Of a stretch of DNA of 64,000 bases, positions 1 through 9,128 are shown piece by piece. Source of the DNA: Micromonospora sp. CCTCC AA 2012012 (lineage in GTDB: Bacteria > Actinomycetota > Actinomycetes > Mycobacteriales > Micromonosporaceae); contig NZ_CP159342.1 of NCBI RefSeq assembly GCF_040499845.1, positions 3,162,001-3,226,000 on the forward strand, read 5' to 3'. Under the pieces are notes generated by a model. It was not told the DNA's origin and did not search any database. It saw only the letters and a list, made by a program, of their open reading frames with translations. Every line of letters begins with the position of its first letter. Position 1 is the stretch's first letter. The position numbers and the translations under genes were made by a program.

Positions 1-91
1 TCAGGCTAAGGTGGGTCCCGAACGGACTACCTGAAGCTAAACCAGAGCGTCACGTCTTTTTTCCGCGGACGAGGTGCAGGGAGGACCACCC

Positions 92-916
92 ATGACCGCG
101 CAAACCGTCACCGAGCAGGCGGCCACCACGCCGTCCACCACGGAGAAGCTCGACCCCCGGGCCCTCACCGACAGCGCCGCCGACCTGCTCAACGCGATGG
201 CCGCGCTGCCCGCGAACCACCCGTCGCGCGCCGCGATGCGCGACAAGGCGATCGAGGCGTGGCTGCCGCTCGCCAACCACCTCGCCCACCGCTACAGCGG
301 CCGGGGCGAGCCCACCGACGACCTGGCGCAGACCGCCGCCGTCGGCCTGATCAAGGCGATCGACAAGTTCGACCCCACCCGCGGCGTCGACTTCGCCGGC
401 TACGCCATCCCGACCATCATCGGCGAGCTCAAGCGGCACTTCCGCGACCGCACCTGGGACATCCGGGTGCCGCGTCGCCTCCAGGAGCTGCGGCTGGCCA
501 TCTCCGACGCCAACAGCACGCTGCTGCAGAGCCTCGGCCGCTCGCCGACGGTCGCCGACATCGCCGCCCACCTCAAGCTCACCGAGGAAGAGGTGCTGGA
601 GGGCCTGGAGGGCGCCCGCGCCTACAACGCGGTCTCGCTCTCCACGCCGACCGGTGACGGCGAGCGGGCGACCGAGCTGGGCGACATGCTCGGCGGCGAG
701 GACAGCGAGTTCGAGCTGGCCGAGCTGCGGGTCGCGCTGGGCCCGGCGCTCGCCACCCTCGACGAGCGCGAGCAGAAGATCCTCACCCTGCGCTTCTACG
801 GCAACCTGACCCAGTCGCAGATCGCCGAGCAGATCGGCGTCTCGCAGATGCACGTGTCCCGGCTGCTCGCCCGGGCGCTGACGAAGCTGCGGGGGCAGCT
901 CGACGGAACGTACTAG
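92..916 (+). CDS. RNA polymerase sigma factor, SigB/SigF/SigG family
   Basis: Alternative sigma factor (274 aa) that would direct RNA polymerase to stress or development promoters. Region 2 is visible around residues 62-115, with the core-binding signature DDLAQTAAVGLIKAI near residue 75 and GYAIPTIIGELKRHFRD behind it. Region 3 follows at about 135-185, and region 4 ends in the helix-turn-helix LTQSQIAEQIGVSQMHVSRL at about 239-260. The order 2-3-4 without region 1.1 and the GELKRHFRD signature place it with Bacillus SigB/SigF and Streptomyces SigF-like factors. The ATG was chosen because GGGAGG lies 7 nt upstream; an in-frame GTG 18 nt earlier lacks a good ribosome site. No anti-sigma or anti-anti-sigma gene is adjacent downstream; the upstream side is outside the window. 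A strong hairpin follows. Confidence 0.92.
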   Translation: MTAQTVTEQAATTPSTTEKLDPRALTDSAADLLNAMAALPANHPSRAAMRDKAIEAWLPLANHLAHRYSGRGEPTDDLAQTAAVGLIKAIDKFDPTRGVDFAGYAIPTIIGELKRHFRDRTWDIRVPRRLQELRLAISDANSTLLQSLGRSPTVADIAAHLKLTEEEVLEGLEGARAYNAVSLSTPTGDGERATELGDMLGGEDSEFELAELRVALGPALATLDEREQKILTLRFYGNLTQSQIAEQIGVSQMHVSRLLARALTKLRGQLDGTY

Positions 917-966
917 GGGGTGGAGACGGTGGCCGGGTCGGCGGGCCCGGTCACCGTCACGTCCAC

Positions 967-999
967 ACGGCCCGGTCGGCGGTTCGCCGACCGGGCCGT
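967..999. terminator. 14-bp perfect hairpin after the sigma gene
   Basis: A 14-bp perfect stem (967-980 with 986-999) closes a 5-nt GGTTC loop about 50 bp after the sigma stop codon. There is no U-tract, as is common for actinobacterial terminators. It separates the sigma gene from hrpB. Confidence 0.75.
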
Positions 1000-1088
1000 T
1001 CCGTGTCCCCCGCCCGACGCCGGTCGGGGAGAGTGCCGCTGACGGTGGCGTCGCGTGCCCGCCGAGCGGCGGGTGCGAGAGTGGGGAC

Positions 1089-3776
1089 GTGCTCTCCGAC
1101 GTACCCCTCGACCTGCCGGTCCGCCCGGTGCTGCCGGCGCTGGTCGCGGCGCTGCGGGACGCGGGCAGCGCCGTCCTGGTGGCGCCGCCCGGCACCGGCA
1201 AGACCACCCTCGCCCCGCTCGCCGTCGCCGACGAGGTCACCGGCCGGGTGCTGGTCGCGCAGCCCCGCCGGGTCGCCGCCCGCGCCGCCGCCCGCCGGAT
1301 GGCGGACCTGCTCGGCGAGCGGGTCGGCCACCGCATCGGGTACGCCGTCCGCGGCGAGCGCCGGGTCGGCCCGGACACCCGCGTCGAGGTGGTCACCACC
1401 GGTCTGCTGCTGCGGCGGCTGCACCACGACCCGGAGCTGCCCGGGGTCGGCGCGGTGCTGCTCGACGAGTGCCACGAACGGCAGCTCGACGCCGACCTGG
1501 CCCTCGCCTTCACGGTGGAGGCCCGGGGCACACTCCGCCCCGACCTGTGGCTGCTGGCCATGTCGGCCACCCCGCAGGCGGACCGGTTCGCCGCGCTGCT
1601 CGGCGACACCGGGCGACCCGCGCCGGTGATCCGGGCGGAGGCGGCGCTGCATCCGGTGACCCGGATCTGGACGCCGCCACCCCGGCCGGTCGGCGCGCCC
1701 GGCGCGGGACGGGTGGACCGGGCGCTGCTCGACCACGTGGCCGCCACGGTCCGGCGGGCGCTCGCCGAACGCGACGGTGACCTGCTCGTCTTCCTCCCCG
1801 GCGCCGGGGAGATCGCCGCCGTCACGGGTCGGCTGGCCGACCTGCGGGACCGGGTCGACGTGCTGCCGCTGCACGGCCGGCTTCCCGGCGCGGCGCAGGA
1901 CGCGGCCCTGCGACCCCCACCGTCCCGGCCGGACGCCGGACCCGACGCGGGCGGGACCGACCGCCGTCGGGTGGTGCTGGCCACCGCGGTGGCGGAGAGC
2001 AGCCTGACCGTGCCCGGCGTACGGGTCGTGGTGGACGCCGGGTTGAGCCGGGTGGCCCGGACGGACCTGGCGCGGGGGTTGGGCGCGCTGGTCACCGTCC
2101 CGGTCTCCCGGGCGGCGGCCACCCAGCGGGCCGGCCGGGCCGGCCGGGAGGCGCCCGGACACGTCTACCGGTGTTGGTCGGAGGCCACCCACGCGCGGCT
2201 CGCCCCGCAGCCGGAGCCGGAGATCGCCACCGCCGACCTGACCGGCTTCGCGCTGGAGCTGGCCGCCTGGGGCAGCCCGGACGGCACCGGCCTGGCGCTG
2301 CCCGATCCGCCGCCGCCGGCCGCGATGACGGTGGCCCGGGAGACGTTGCGCACCCTCGGCGCGATCGACGCGCAGGGCCGGATCACCCGACGGGGGCGGG
2401 CGATCGCCGGGGCGGGTGCCCATCCCCGGTTGGCCCGGGCGCTGCTCGACGGTGCGCAGCGGGTGGGCGCGGAGCGGGCCGCCGAGGTGGTCGCGCTGCT
2501 GGCCGAGGAGTCGGTCGCGGGCCCGGGCGACGACCTGGCCGCGGCGTGGCGTCGGCTGCGCGCCGGCACCGACGCGCCCGCCACCGCCCGCTGGCGCGCC
2601 GAGGTACGCCGCCTGCGCTCCGCCCTCCCCGCCCGGGACCTGATCGGGGACGCCGAGCCCGCCGCGGACACGCAGCCAGCCGGGGCAGGCGCCCGGGAGC
2701 CCCGCGCGAACCGGGGTGCCGAGGAGACCCGGGCCGACCGGGGCGCTGGCGGGACCCGGGCCGGCGGCGGCGACCGGGCCGCCGGGGGTCGCCTCACCGA
2801 CGACCTGGCCGCGGGGCTGCTGGTGGGGTTGGCGTACCCGGAACGGCTGGCCCGGGCCCGGCGGGCCGGTGGCACGTCGTACCTGATGGCGGGCGGGACC
2901 GCGGCGGAGCTGGCGGCGGGGTCGGGGCTGGCCGGGTCGGTGTGGCTGGCCGTCGCGGTGGCCGACCGCTCCCCCGGCGCGCCGACCGCCCGGGTCCGGC
3001 TCGCCACGCCGGTGGACGAGGCGACCGCGCGGGAGGCCGGCGGTCCGTTGCTGCGCACGGAGCGGGAGGTCGGCTGGTCCGGCGCGGACGTGGTGGCCCG
3101 CGAGGTGGTCCGGCTCGGCGCGATCGAGCTGGTCGACCGGCCGCTGGCCGCCCCGCCGCCGGAGCTGGTCGCCGAGGCGGTGCTGACCGGGCTGCGCCAG
3201 GGCGGCCTGGGGCTGCTGACCTGGACGCCCGCCGCCACGGCGCTGCGGCAGCGGCTGGCGTTCTGCCGGCACGCGCTCGGCGACGGCTGGCCGGAGGTGA
3301 GCGACGAGGCGCTGCTGGCCGACGCGCCGCGCTGGCTCGGCCCGGAACTGGCCCGGGCCCGCCGCCGGGCCGACCTCGCCCGGATCGACGTGACCGGCGC
3401 GCTGCGCCGGCTGCTGGACTGGTCGCAGGCGGCCCGCCTGGACGCGCTGGCCCCGGAGCGGCTCGACGTGCCGAGCGGCTCGCGGATCCGGGTCGACTAC
3501 GCCGATCCGGCCGCGCCGGTGCTCGCGGTGAAGCTCCAGGAGACCTTCGGCTGGCGGGACGCGCCGCGGGTGGCCGACGGCCGGGTGCCGGTGCTGCTGC
3601 ACCTGCTCTCCCCCGCCGGCCGACCGGTGGCGGTCACCGCCGACCTGGCCTCGTTCTGGCGGGTCGGCTATCCACAGGTCCGCGCGGAGTTGCGCGGACG
3701 CTATCCGCGCCACCCCTGGCCGGAGGACCCGACCACCGCCGCGCCGACCCGGCACGCCACCCCCCGGCGGCGTTGA
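1089..3776 (+). CDS. hrpB: ATP-dependent helicase HrpB
   Basis: DEAH-box helicase of the HrpB family (895 aa, close to the usual 800-850 plus an insertion). Walker A is PPGTGKT at residues 33-39, motif II DECHER at about 126-131, motif III SATPQ near 159, and motif VI QRAGRAGR near 346. The C-terminal HrpB domain ends with a conserved region around LQETFGWRDAPRVADGRVPV. Residues about 525-575 are a low-complexity stretch rich in Arg, Ala, Gly and Glu that looks like an expanded linker. The start is GTG. The family's RNA target is not well defined; HrpA, a paralogue, is encoded about 30 kb away in the same window. The gene converges on the PP2C gene with a 6-bp gap. Confidence 0.93.
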   Translation: MLSDVPLDLPVRPVLPALVAALRDAGSAVLVAPPGTGKTTLAPLAVADEVTGRVLVAQPRRVAARAAARRMADLLGERVGHRIGYAVRGERRVGPDTRVEVVTTGLLLRRLHHDPELPGVGAVLLDECHERQLDADLALAFTVEARGTLRPDLWLLAMSATPQADRFAALLGDTGRPAPVIRAEAALHPVTRIWTPPPRPVGAPGAGRVDRALLDHVAATVRRALAERDGDLLVFLPGAGEIAAVTGRLADLRDRVDVLPLHGRLPGAAQDAALRPPPSRPDAGPDAGGTDRRRVVLATAVAESSLTVPGVRVVVDAGLSRVARTDLARGLGALVTVPVSRAAATQRAGRAGREAPGHVYRCWSEATHARLAPQPEPEIATADLTGFALELAAWGSPDGTGLALPDPPPPAAMTVARETLRTLGAIDAQGRITRRGRAIAGAGAHPRLARALLDGAQRVGAERAAEVVALLAEESVAGPGDDLAAAWRRLRAGTDAPATARWRAEVRRLRSALPARDLIGDAEPAADTQPAGAGAREPRANRGAEETRADRGAGGTRAGGGDRAAGGRLTDDLAAGLLVGLAYPERLARARRAGGTSYLMAGGTAAELAAGSGLAGSVWLAVAVADRSPGAPTARVRLATPVDEATAREAGGPLLRTEREVGWSGADVVAREVVRLGAIELVDRPLAAPPPELVAEAVLTGLRQGGLGLLTWTPAATALRQRLAFCRHALGDGWPEVSDEALLADAPRWLGPELARARRRADLARIDVTGALRRLLDWSQAARLDALAPERLDVPSGSRIRVDYADPAAPVLAVKLQETFGWRDAPRVADGRVPVLLHLLSPAGRPVAVTADLASFWRVGYPQVRAELRGRYPRHPWPEDPTTAAPTRHATPRRR

Positions 3777-3782
3777 CCGCGA

Positions 3783-4508
3783 CTACTCGTCGACGATGTC
3801 GGCGATCACCACGGTGACGTTGTCCGGGCCGCCGGCGTGCAGGGCCAGGTCGATCAACTTGCGGGCGCACGCCTCCCGGTCGGGATAGCCGGCCAGCACC
3901 TCGGCGAGGGTGTCGGCGCGGACCACGTTGGAGAGGCCGTCGCTGCACAGCAGCCAGCGGTCCCCGGCCCAGGGCACCATCGTCGCGTACGACGGGGAGA
4001 CCTGTTCGCCCTGCAACGCCTGCGTCACCACGGCCCGGCGGGGGTGGCTGGCGGCCTGGTCGGGGGTGATCAGGCCCTGCTCGACGAGCATCTGCACGAA
4101 GGTGTCGTCCCGGGTGACCTGCTTGAGCACGCCCTCCCGGAACAGATAGGCCCGGGAGTCGCCGACGTGGGCCAGGGCCAGGCAGCTGCCGGTGCGGGAG
4201 AAGAGCAGCGCGGTCAGCGTGGTGCCCATGCCCTGGCGTTCCGGGTCCTCGACGACGGCCTGGTGGATCCGCGCGGTGGCCAGCTCTATCCCGCTCTGCA
4301 GGGCGGCGACCAGCGCGTCCTCGGGGGTCTCCAGGTCGAGCGGCCCGACCGCGTCGATGGCGATCCGGCTGGCCAGGTCACCGGCCGCCATGCCGCCCAT
4401 GCCGTCGGCGACGGCGACGAGCCACCGGCCGGCATGGAGGGCGTCCTGGTTGCCGCTGCGGATCAGCCCACGGTCGCTCGCCCCGACGGAACGAAGCTTC
4501 AGGGTCAT
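3783..4508 (-). CDS. PP2C-family serine/threonine phosphatase (PrpC/PstP-like)
   Basis: Cytosolic metal-dependent Ser/Thr protein phosphatase (241 aa), probably opposing Hanks-type kinases. The metal-binding motifs are clear: GNQDAL near residue 20, ADGMGGMAAGD at about 34-44, a DGLSNVV motif near 177 and GGPDNVTVVIADI at the C-terminus. It is the bare catalytic domain with no transmembrane or sensor region, so it resembles Bacillus PrpC more than membrane-anchored PstP. No kinase gene is adjacent. It diverges from the cellulase gene, and their shared 225-bp intergenic region holds the CebR-type operator. Confidence 0.9.
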   Translation of the reverse strand: MTLKLRSVGASDRGLIRSGNQDALHAGRWLVAVADGMGGMAAGDLASRIAIDAVGPLDLETPEDALVAALQSGIELATARIHQAVVEDPERQGMGTTLTALLFSRTGSCLALAHVGDSRAYLFREGVLKQVTRDDTFVQMLVEQGLITPDQAASHPRRAVVTQALQGEQVSPSYATMVPWAGDRWLLCSDGLSNVVRADTLAEVLAGYPDREACARKLIDLALHAGGPDNVTVVIADIVDE

Positions 4509-4634
4509 GGCACGCAGCCTGCCAGGCGAAGCCCTCGGTTGTCTCTAGGAGATCGGGACGATGCCGCGTGGCGCGGCGAATCTCACTGCCGACCGGCGTG
4601 TCCCCGGACGGGTCAGGTCATCGGGTCGGATCGA

Positions 4635-4640
4635 TTGACA
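4635..4640 (+). promoter_or_regulatory. Candidate -35 box of the GH9 cellulase gene
   Basis: A consensus TTGACA stands out in GC-rich DNA about 95 bp before the cellulase start. At 17 nt downstream the only -10 candidate, AAACAT, is weak. The CebR-type palindrome lies downstream, where bound repressor would block transcription. Confidence 0.5.
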
Positions 4641-4674
4641 GACCGGTGACGTGCTGGAAACATCTGGCTGATAT

Positions 4675-4688
4675 TGGGAGCGCTCCCA
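4675..4688. promoter_or_regulatory. CebR-type operator TGGGAGCGCTCCCA
   Basis: A perfect 14-bp palindrome identical to the operator known for CebR, the LacI-family cello-oligosaccharide repressor of Streptomyces and relatives. It lies 46 bp upstream of the cellulase start codon. No cebR gene is in the window, so the regulator would act in trans. Confidence 0.85.
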
Positions 4689-4733
4689 GCTCTCTCCCCC
4701 GTACCACCCCACACCCGCACGGAAGGAACCTCC

Positions 4734-7343
4734 GTGACCTCATCCCGACGTCGCCGCACGGCGCTCGCCGCGGCCACCACCCTGGTCCTCACCGGCGCCA
4801 CGGCCGGCGTGGCCCACGCCGAGGTGCCCCCGGACGCCCCGGAGCAGCTCCAGAACGGCGACTTCAGCGCCGGCGTGGCGCCCTGGTTCTCGTACGGCAC
4901 CGGGCCGCTCGCGGTCACCGACGGCCGGCTCTGCACCACCGTCGCCGGTGGTCTGGCGAACCCGTGGGACGCCGGCATCGGCGAGGACGCCGTCCCGCTG
5001 ACCGCGGGCGCCGAATACCAGCTCTCCTTCGACGTCTCCGCCACCCCGGGGGCGGCCGTCAAGGCCGTGCTGCAACAGGGCAGCGCCCCCTACACCTCGT
5101 ACGCCGCCGTCGACGCCACCGCCACGGGCACCGCCACGCACGTCACCAGGACGTTCACCGCGCCGGCCGACAACGCCGGCGCCCAGCTCGTCTTCCAGCT
5201 CGGCGGCAACGCGCAGGCGCAGACCTTCTGCCTCGACAACGTCTCGCTGCGCGGCGGCCAGGCGGCCCCGCCGTACGAGCCGGACACCGGGCCGCGGGTC
5301 CGGGTCAACCAGGTCGGCTACCTGCCCGGCGGCCCGAAGAACGCCACCGTCGTCACCACCGCCACCGACCCGCTCGACTGGCAGCTCACCTCCGCCGCCG
5401 GCGCGGTGGTGGCCAGCGGCCGGAGCACCCCGCGCGGCGTCGACGCCGCGTCGGACCAGAACGTGCAGACCGTCGACTTCTCCGCGTTCCGCACCCCCGG
5501 CACCGGCTACCGACTGGTCGTCGACGGCGAGACCAGCCACCCGTTCGACATCTCCGGCACCCTCTACGACCGGCTGCGCGCCGACTCGCTCCAGTTCTTC
5601 TACGCCCAGCGCAGCGGCACCCCGATCGACGGCGACCTGATCGGCGCCGCGTACGCCCGCCCGGCCGGTCACCTCGGCGTGGCACCCAACCAGGGCGACA
5701 CCGACGTGCCGTGCCAGCCCGGCGTCTGCGACTACCGCCTCGACGTGCGCGGCGGCTGGTACGACGCCGGCGACCACGGCAAGTACGTGGTCAACGGCGG
5801 CATCGCCACCTACCAGCTGCTCAACGCCTTCGAGCGGACCAAGACCGCGGAGAGCGCGGCGGGCGGCGACGGACTGGGTGACTCGACGCTGCGGGTCCCC
5901 GAGCGCGGCAACAAGGTCCCCGACGTGCTCGACGAGGCCCGCTGGGAGCTGGAGTTCCTGCTGCGCATGCAGGTGCCGGCCGGCAAGCCGCTCGCCGGGA
6001 TGGTGCACCACAAGATCCACGACAGGGCGTGGACCGGCCTGCCGCTCGCCCCGCAGGACGACCCGCAGCCCCGTGAGCTGCACCCGCCGTCCACCGCGGC
6101 CACCCTCAACCTGGCCGCCGTCGCCGCCCAGTGCGCCCGGCTGTTCGCCCCGTACGACGCGGCGTTCGCGGCCCGCTGCGGCAGCGCCGCGAAGACCGCG
6201 TACGCGGCGGCCAAGGCGCACCCGGCGATCTACGCCAGCGCGGCCGACGGCACCGGCGGCGGCGCGTACGAGGACGACAAGGTGGCCGACGAGTTCTACT
6301 GGGCGGCGGTCGAGCTGTGGCTGACCACCGGCGAGAAGGCCTACCTGACCGACCTGACCGCGTCCCCGCTGCACACCGCCGACGTCTTCGACCCGGCCGG
6401 CGCGTTCGGCTGGCAGAGCGTCGCCGGGCTGGGCCGGCTCGACCTGGCCACCGTGCCGAACGGGCTGCCGGCCGCCGAGAAGACCCGGATCCGCGCCTCG
6501 GTGACCGCCGCCGCCGACCGCTACCTGGCCGCGCTGCGCGCCCAGGCGTACGGGCTGCCGCTGCCCGGTGACGCGGCCAGCTATGTCTGGGGCAGCAACA
6601 GCAACGTGGTCAACAACGCGGTGGTGCTCGGCACCGCCTTCGACCTGACCCGGGACGCGAAGTACCGGGACGGGGCGGTGCAGACCGCCGACTACCTGCT
6701 CGGCCGCAACGCGCTGAACATGTCCTACGTGACCGGTTGGGGCGAGCAGAACTCGCACCACCAGCACAGCCGGATCTTCGCCCACCAGCTGAACCCGGAC
6801 CTGCCGAACCCGCCGGCCGGCTCGCTGGCCGGTGGCCCGAACGCCGGTCTCCAGGACCCGTACGCGGCGAACCTGCTGGCCGGCTGCAAGCCGCAGCTGT
6901 GCTATGTGGACGACATCAACTCGTACTCGACGAACGAGGTGGCGATCAACTGGAACTCGGCGCTGGCCTGGCTCGCGTCGTTCCTCGCCGACCAGGGTGA
7001 CGCCCGGGCGGTGCCCGCCGCCACCTGCGCGGTCACCTACACCACCCACGGCAGCTGGCCGGACGGCTTCACCACCCAGGTCACCGTGCGCAACACCGGC
7101 ACGGCGGCGATCGACGGGTGGAGCCTGCGCTGGGCGTTCACCGGCGACCAGAAGGTGAGCAGCTACTGGTCGGCGCAGGTCGCGCAGTCCGGGGCCACGG
7201 TCACCGCGAAGAACCTCTCCTGGAACGCGAAGATCGCCCCCGGCGCCGAGATCACCTTCGGCCTCAACGGCGCCACCGCCGGCGGCCCCAACCCCAACCC
7301 CACCCTGATCACCCTCAACAACACCGCCTGCACCCTCTCCTGA
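4734..7343 (+). CDS. Secreted GH9 endoglucanase with CBM4/9-like, Ig-like and CBM2 domains
   Basis: Extracellular cellulase of 869 aa. A signal peptide (Arg-rich start, hydrophobic core, AHA cleavage region) covers about residues 1-29. A beta-sandwich resembling CBM4/9 (NGDFSAGVAPWF) spans about 33-180. An Ig-like CelD_N domain starting RVRVNQVGYLPG spans about 187-280, followed by the GH9 catalytic module. Its DAGD motif with the catalytic Asp pair is at 344-347, and the probable acid Glu is about 735 in TNEVAINWNS. A C-terminal CBM2 (about 765-869) has the expected terminal Cys pair and exposed Trp residues. The GTG start has GGAAGGAA 5 nt upstream. The upstream CebR operator predicts induction by cellobiose or cellotriose. 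Confidence 0.95.
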   Translation: MTSSRRRRTALAAATTLVLTGATAGVAHAEVPPDAPEQLQNGDFSAGVAPWFSYGTGPLAVTDGRLCTTVAGGLANPWDAGIGEDAVPLTAGAEYQLSFDVSATPGAAVKAVLQQGSAPYTSYAAVDATATGTATHVTRTFTAPADNAGAQLVFQLGGNAQAQTFCLDNVSLRGGQAAPPYEPDTGPRVRVNQVGYLPGGPKNATVVTTATDPLDWQLTSAAGAVVASGRSTPRGVDAASDQNVQTVDFSAFRTPGTGYRLVVDGETSHPFDISGTLYDRLRADSLQFFYAQRSGTPIDGDLIGAAYARPAGHLGVAPNQGDTDVPCQPGVCDYRLDVRGGWYDAGDHGKYVVNGGIATYQLLNAFERTKTAESAAGGDGLGDSTLRVPERGNKVPDVLDEARWELEFLLRMQVPAGKPLAGMVHHKIHDRAWTGLPLAPQDDPQPRELHPPSTAATLNLAAVAAQCARLFAPYDAAFAARCGSAAKTAYAAAKAHPAIYASAADGTGGGAYEDDKVADEFYWAAVELWLTTGEKAYLTDLTASPLHTADVFDPAGAFGWQSVAGLGRLDLATVPNGLPAAEKTRIRASVTAAADRYLAALRAQAYGLPLPGDAASYVWGSNSNVVNNAVVLGTAFDLTRDAKYRDGAVQTADYLLGRNALNMSYVTGWGEQNSHHQHSRIFAHQLNPDLPNPPAGSLAGGPNAGLQDPYAANLLAGCKPQLCYVDDINSYSTNEVAINWNSALAWLASFLADQGDARAVPAATCAVTYTTHGSWPDGFTTQVTVRNTGTAAIDGWSLRWAFTGDQKVSSYWSAQVAQSGATVTAKNLSWNAKIAPGAEITFGLNGATAGGPNPNPTLITLNNTACTLS

Positions 7344-7375
7344 CCCCCCCCTCTCTCCCCCCAAGATCCGCGCAA

Positions 7376-7427
7376 TTTCACGGAAAGAGTGGCCTCCGAG
7401 CTTCCGGAGGCCACTCTTTCCGTGAAA
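7376..7427. repeat. Repeated hairpin, copy 1 (23-bp stem)
   Basis: Perfect 23-bp inverted repeat (7376-7398 with 7405-7427) and a 6-nt loop, lying between two convergent genes. Its outer stem TTCACGGAAAGAGTGGC recurs at 28124 and, with a paired base change, at 29153. It probably acts as a bidirectional terminator, but the sequence conservation between copies suggests a dispersed repeat family. Confidence 0.85.
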
Positions 7428-7457
7428 GTGGGGCCACCCCGACCGGGGTGGCCCCAC
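7428..7457. terminator. Second, tandem 13-bp hairpin
   Basis: Directly abuts the previous hairpin. Positions 7428-7440 pair perfectly with 7445-7457 around a GACC loop. With the previous element it forms a double terminator between the cellulase gene and the leftward small secreted-protein gene. Confidence 0.65.
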
Positions 7458-7503
7458 CAGGTGGAGGCGCGGGCGGCTCAGCTCCGGCCGCCGGGGCTGG
7501 GCG

Positions 7504-7806
7504 TCAGCGGCACCAGGCGAACAGCTCCGGGTTGGTGTGGTGCAGCTTCACGACCTGGCCCAGCGACAGGTACGAGCCGGTCGGCAGGTCGGCGAAGATC
7601 GGGCCGGCCGTCGGGTCGGCCAGCGTCGAGTAGTCGATCTTCTGCTGGGCCGCGGCCTGGAGCAGGCCGAGGCTCTTCAGCGTGCCGATTCCCGCCTGCG
7701 CGCAGGCCGCACCCTCGTTCGCCGGGGCCGCCGAGGCCGGTGCGGCCATCACCAGGCCGGCCACGAAGGCCGCCGCCACGCCACCGAGGACAGTCGTCTT
7801 CCTCAT
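7504..7806 (-). CDS. Small secreted protein of unknown function
   Basis: A 100-aa precursor with a clear Sec signal peptide: Arg-Lys start, alanine/valine core and ASAAP cleavage site near residue 28. The mature part is about 70 aa, with two cysteines (one near its start, one near the C-terminus) that could form a disulfide. I do not recognise the family. The ATG has GGAAGGAG upstream. It overlaps the stop codon of the upstream zinc-ribbon gene in an ATGA arrangement, so the two are probably translationally coupled. Confidence 0.75.
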   Translation of the reverse strand: MRKTTVLGGVAAAFVAGLVMAAPASAAPANEGAACAQAGIGTLKSLGLLQAAAQQKIDYSTLADPTAGPIFADLPTGSYLSLGQVVKLHHTNPELFAWCR

Positions 7807-8138
7807 GATGTCTCTCCTTCCGTTCGGACGATCTCTGGTCGTGCAGAGGAGGCTTCGTCCGCACCCCCCTCCGTGGATGCAGCATCCCGGCCCCGGGCGC
7901 GGGCCCAGCCAAGAAAGCGGTCCGTCAGACCGTCGGGGCGCGCCTGGCCGTTGAGCTGGGCGAGCTGGTCGCCGGCCTCCTGCATCAGCGTGCCGAGGTA
8001 GACCAGGAGCGCCGTCCGATCCGCGCGGTACTCCACGAGCAGCGCCAGCCGCGCCGGTTGGCACGGCCACTCCGCGCCGCACGCCCGGCACCGCCACAGC
8101 GGCCGCATGGGTACGTGGGGACGCGCCGGCCGGCTCAC
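7803..8138 (-). CDS. Conserved actinobacterial zinc-ribbon-like protein
   Basis: About 111 aa. The N-terminal part carries HVPMRPLWRCRACGAEWPC, a C-x2-C-x5-C cluster typical of a family widespread in Streptomyces and Micromonospora, often filed as hypothetical or flavin reductase without evidence. The middle is helical (LLVEYRADRTALLVYLGTLM) and the tail is acidic and disordered. Start choice is uncertain: the conserved HVPM precedes the first ATG (position 8108), which favours the GTG used here, but neither start has a good ribosome site. The stop codon overlaps the start of the secreted-protein gene. Confidence 0.65.
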   Translation of the reverse strand: MSRPARPHVPMRPLWRCRACGAEWPCQPARLALLVEYRADRTALLVYLGTLMQEAGDQLAQLNGQARPDGLTDRFLGWARARGRDAASTEGGADEASSARPEIVRTEGETS

Positions 8139-8378
8139 CGGACGGTCCCGGGTGACGGCGGACGGGAACGACGGATCGGATGCGGCACGGATGGACCTCC
8201 CGGTTGGTCGGTGGAGGGGCCGCCCGGACGCCGTTGGCCGGGCGGCCCGCGGTTCCGCCGTCGGCTCGGGCCAGGGCAGCGGTTCCGCTGACCGGGAGCC
8301 TTGCGCGCGTCGCGAGATGGTCACACCGCGTGGCGGTAGGGTCGGCGGACGTCCGGGACGTCCCTCGTGGAGGACGAT

Positions 8379-9128
8379 GTGAACGACGCGCTGCGGGTCG
8401 CGATGGCCGAGGCGGGCGAGACGGCGGAGTCCCTGGCCTACCGGGTCGGCGTGGACCCCAAGACGGCGGCCCGCTGGGTGACCCCGGGCCGGGTGCCGCA
8501 TCCCCGGCACCGCGCCGCCGTCTCCGCCGCGCTCGGCCGGGCGGTCGGCGAGCTGTGGCCGGACGTGGTGCGCCGCCGCGAGCCGGTCTGGTTCCTGCCG
8601 TGGGCCGAGGTGGAACGCCGCGCGGACACCCTCCGCTCCTTTCAGCCGTCGGTGCTGCCCGGCCTGCTCCAGACCGAGGCGTACGCGCACGCGGTGTTGA
8701 GCTGCGGCCCGCTCGCCGACGATGCGGTGGAGGGTTACGTGGCGTCCCGGGTCGCTCGGCAGGCGGCCGTCTTCGACCGGCCGCGCCCGCCGCTGACCGT
8801 CTTCGTGGTGGACGAGGCGGCGCTGCGCCGGGGCGAGCCGGAGATCATGCAGCCGCAGCTCGACCACCTGGTGGCCATGGCGCAGCGCCCCCGGCTGCTG
8901 CTGCACGTGCTGCCGCTGCGGGCCGGTTTCCACCCCGGCCAGGCCGGCCCGTTCGTCATCGCGAGCACCGACGACGGCGAGGACGTGGCCTACCTGGACG
9001 ACCAGGCCGCCGGGCGGACCACGACGGACGTTGCCGCCCTCTGGCAGGTCTGGGACACTCTCAGGTCGGTGGCGCTGCCGCGCGACCAGACCGTCCAGCT
9101 CCTGAAGGCGCGACCATGGCTGACCTGA
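8379..9128 (+). CDS. XRE-family DNA-binding regulator with DUF5753 domain
   Basis: About 249 aa. An N-terminal helix-turn-helix (AGETAESLAYRVGVDPKTAA) is followed by the DUF5753 domain from about residue 85 (RSFQPSVLPGLLQTEAYA) to the end. This architecture is highly expanded in sporulating actinomycetes, where members pair with small DUF397 proteins (WhiJ-like systems). The GTG start was chosen because GGAGG lies 5 nt upstream; an earlier in-frame GTG overlaps that site. The last 13 nt overlap the DUF397 gene, so the two should be co-translated. Target promoters cannot be read from the sequence. Confidence 0.88.
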   Translation: MNDALRVAMAEAGETAESLAYRVGVDPKTAARWVTPGRVPHPRHRAAVSAALGRAVGELWPDVVRRREPVWFLPWAEVERRADTLRSFQPSVLPGLLQTEAYAHAVLSCGPLADDAVEGYVASRVARQAAVFDRPRPPLTVFVVDEAALRRGEPEIMQPQLDHLVAMAQRPRLLLHVLPLRAGFHPGQAGPFVIASTDDGEDVAYLDDQAAGRTTTDVAALWQVWDTLRSVALPRDQTVQLLKARPWLT

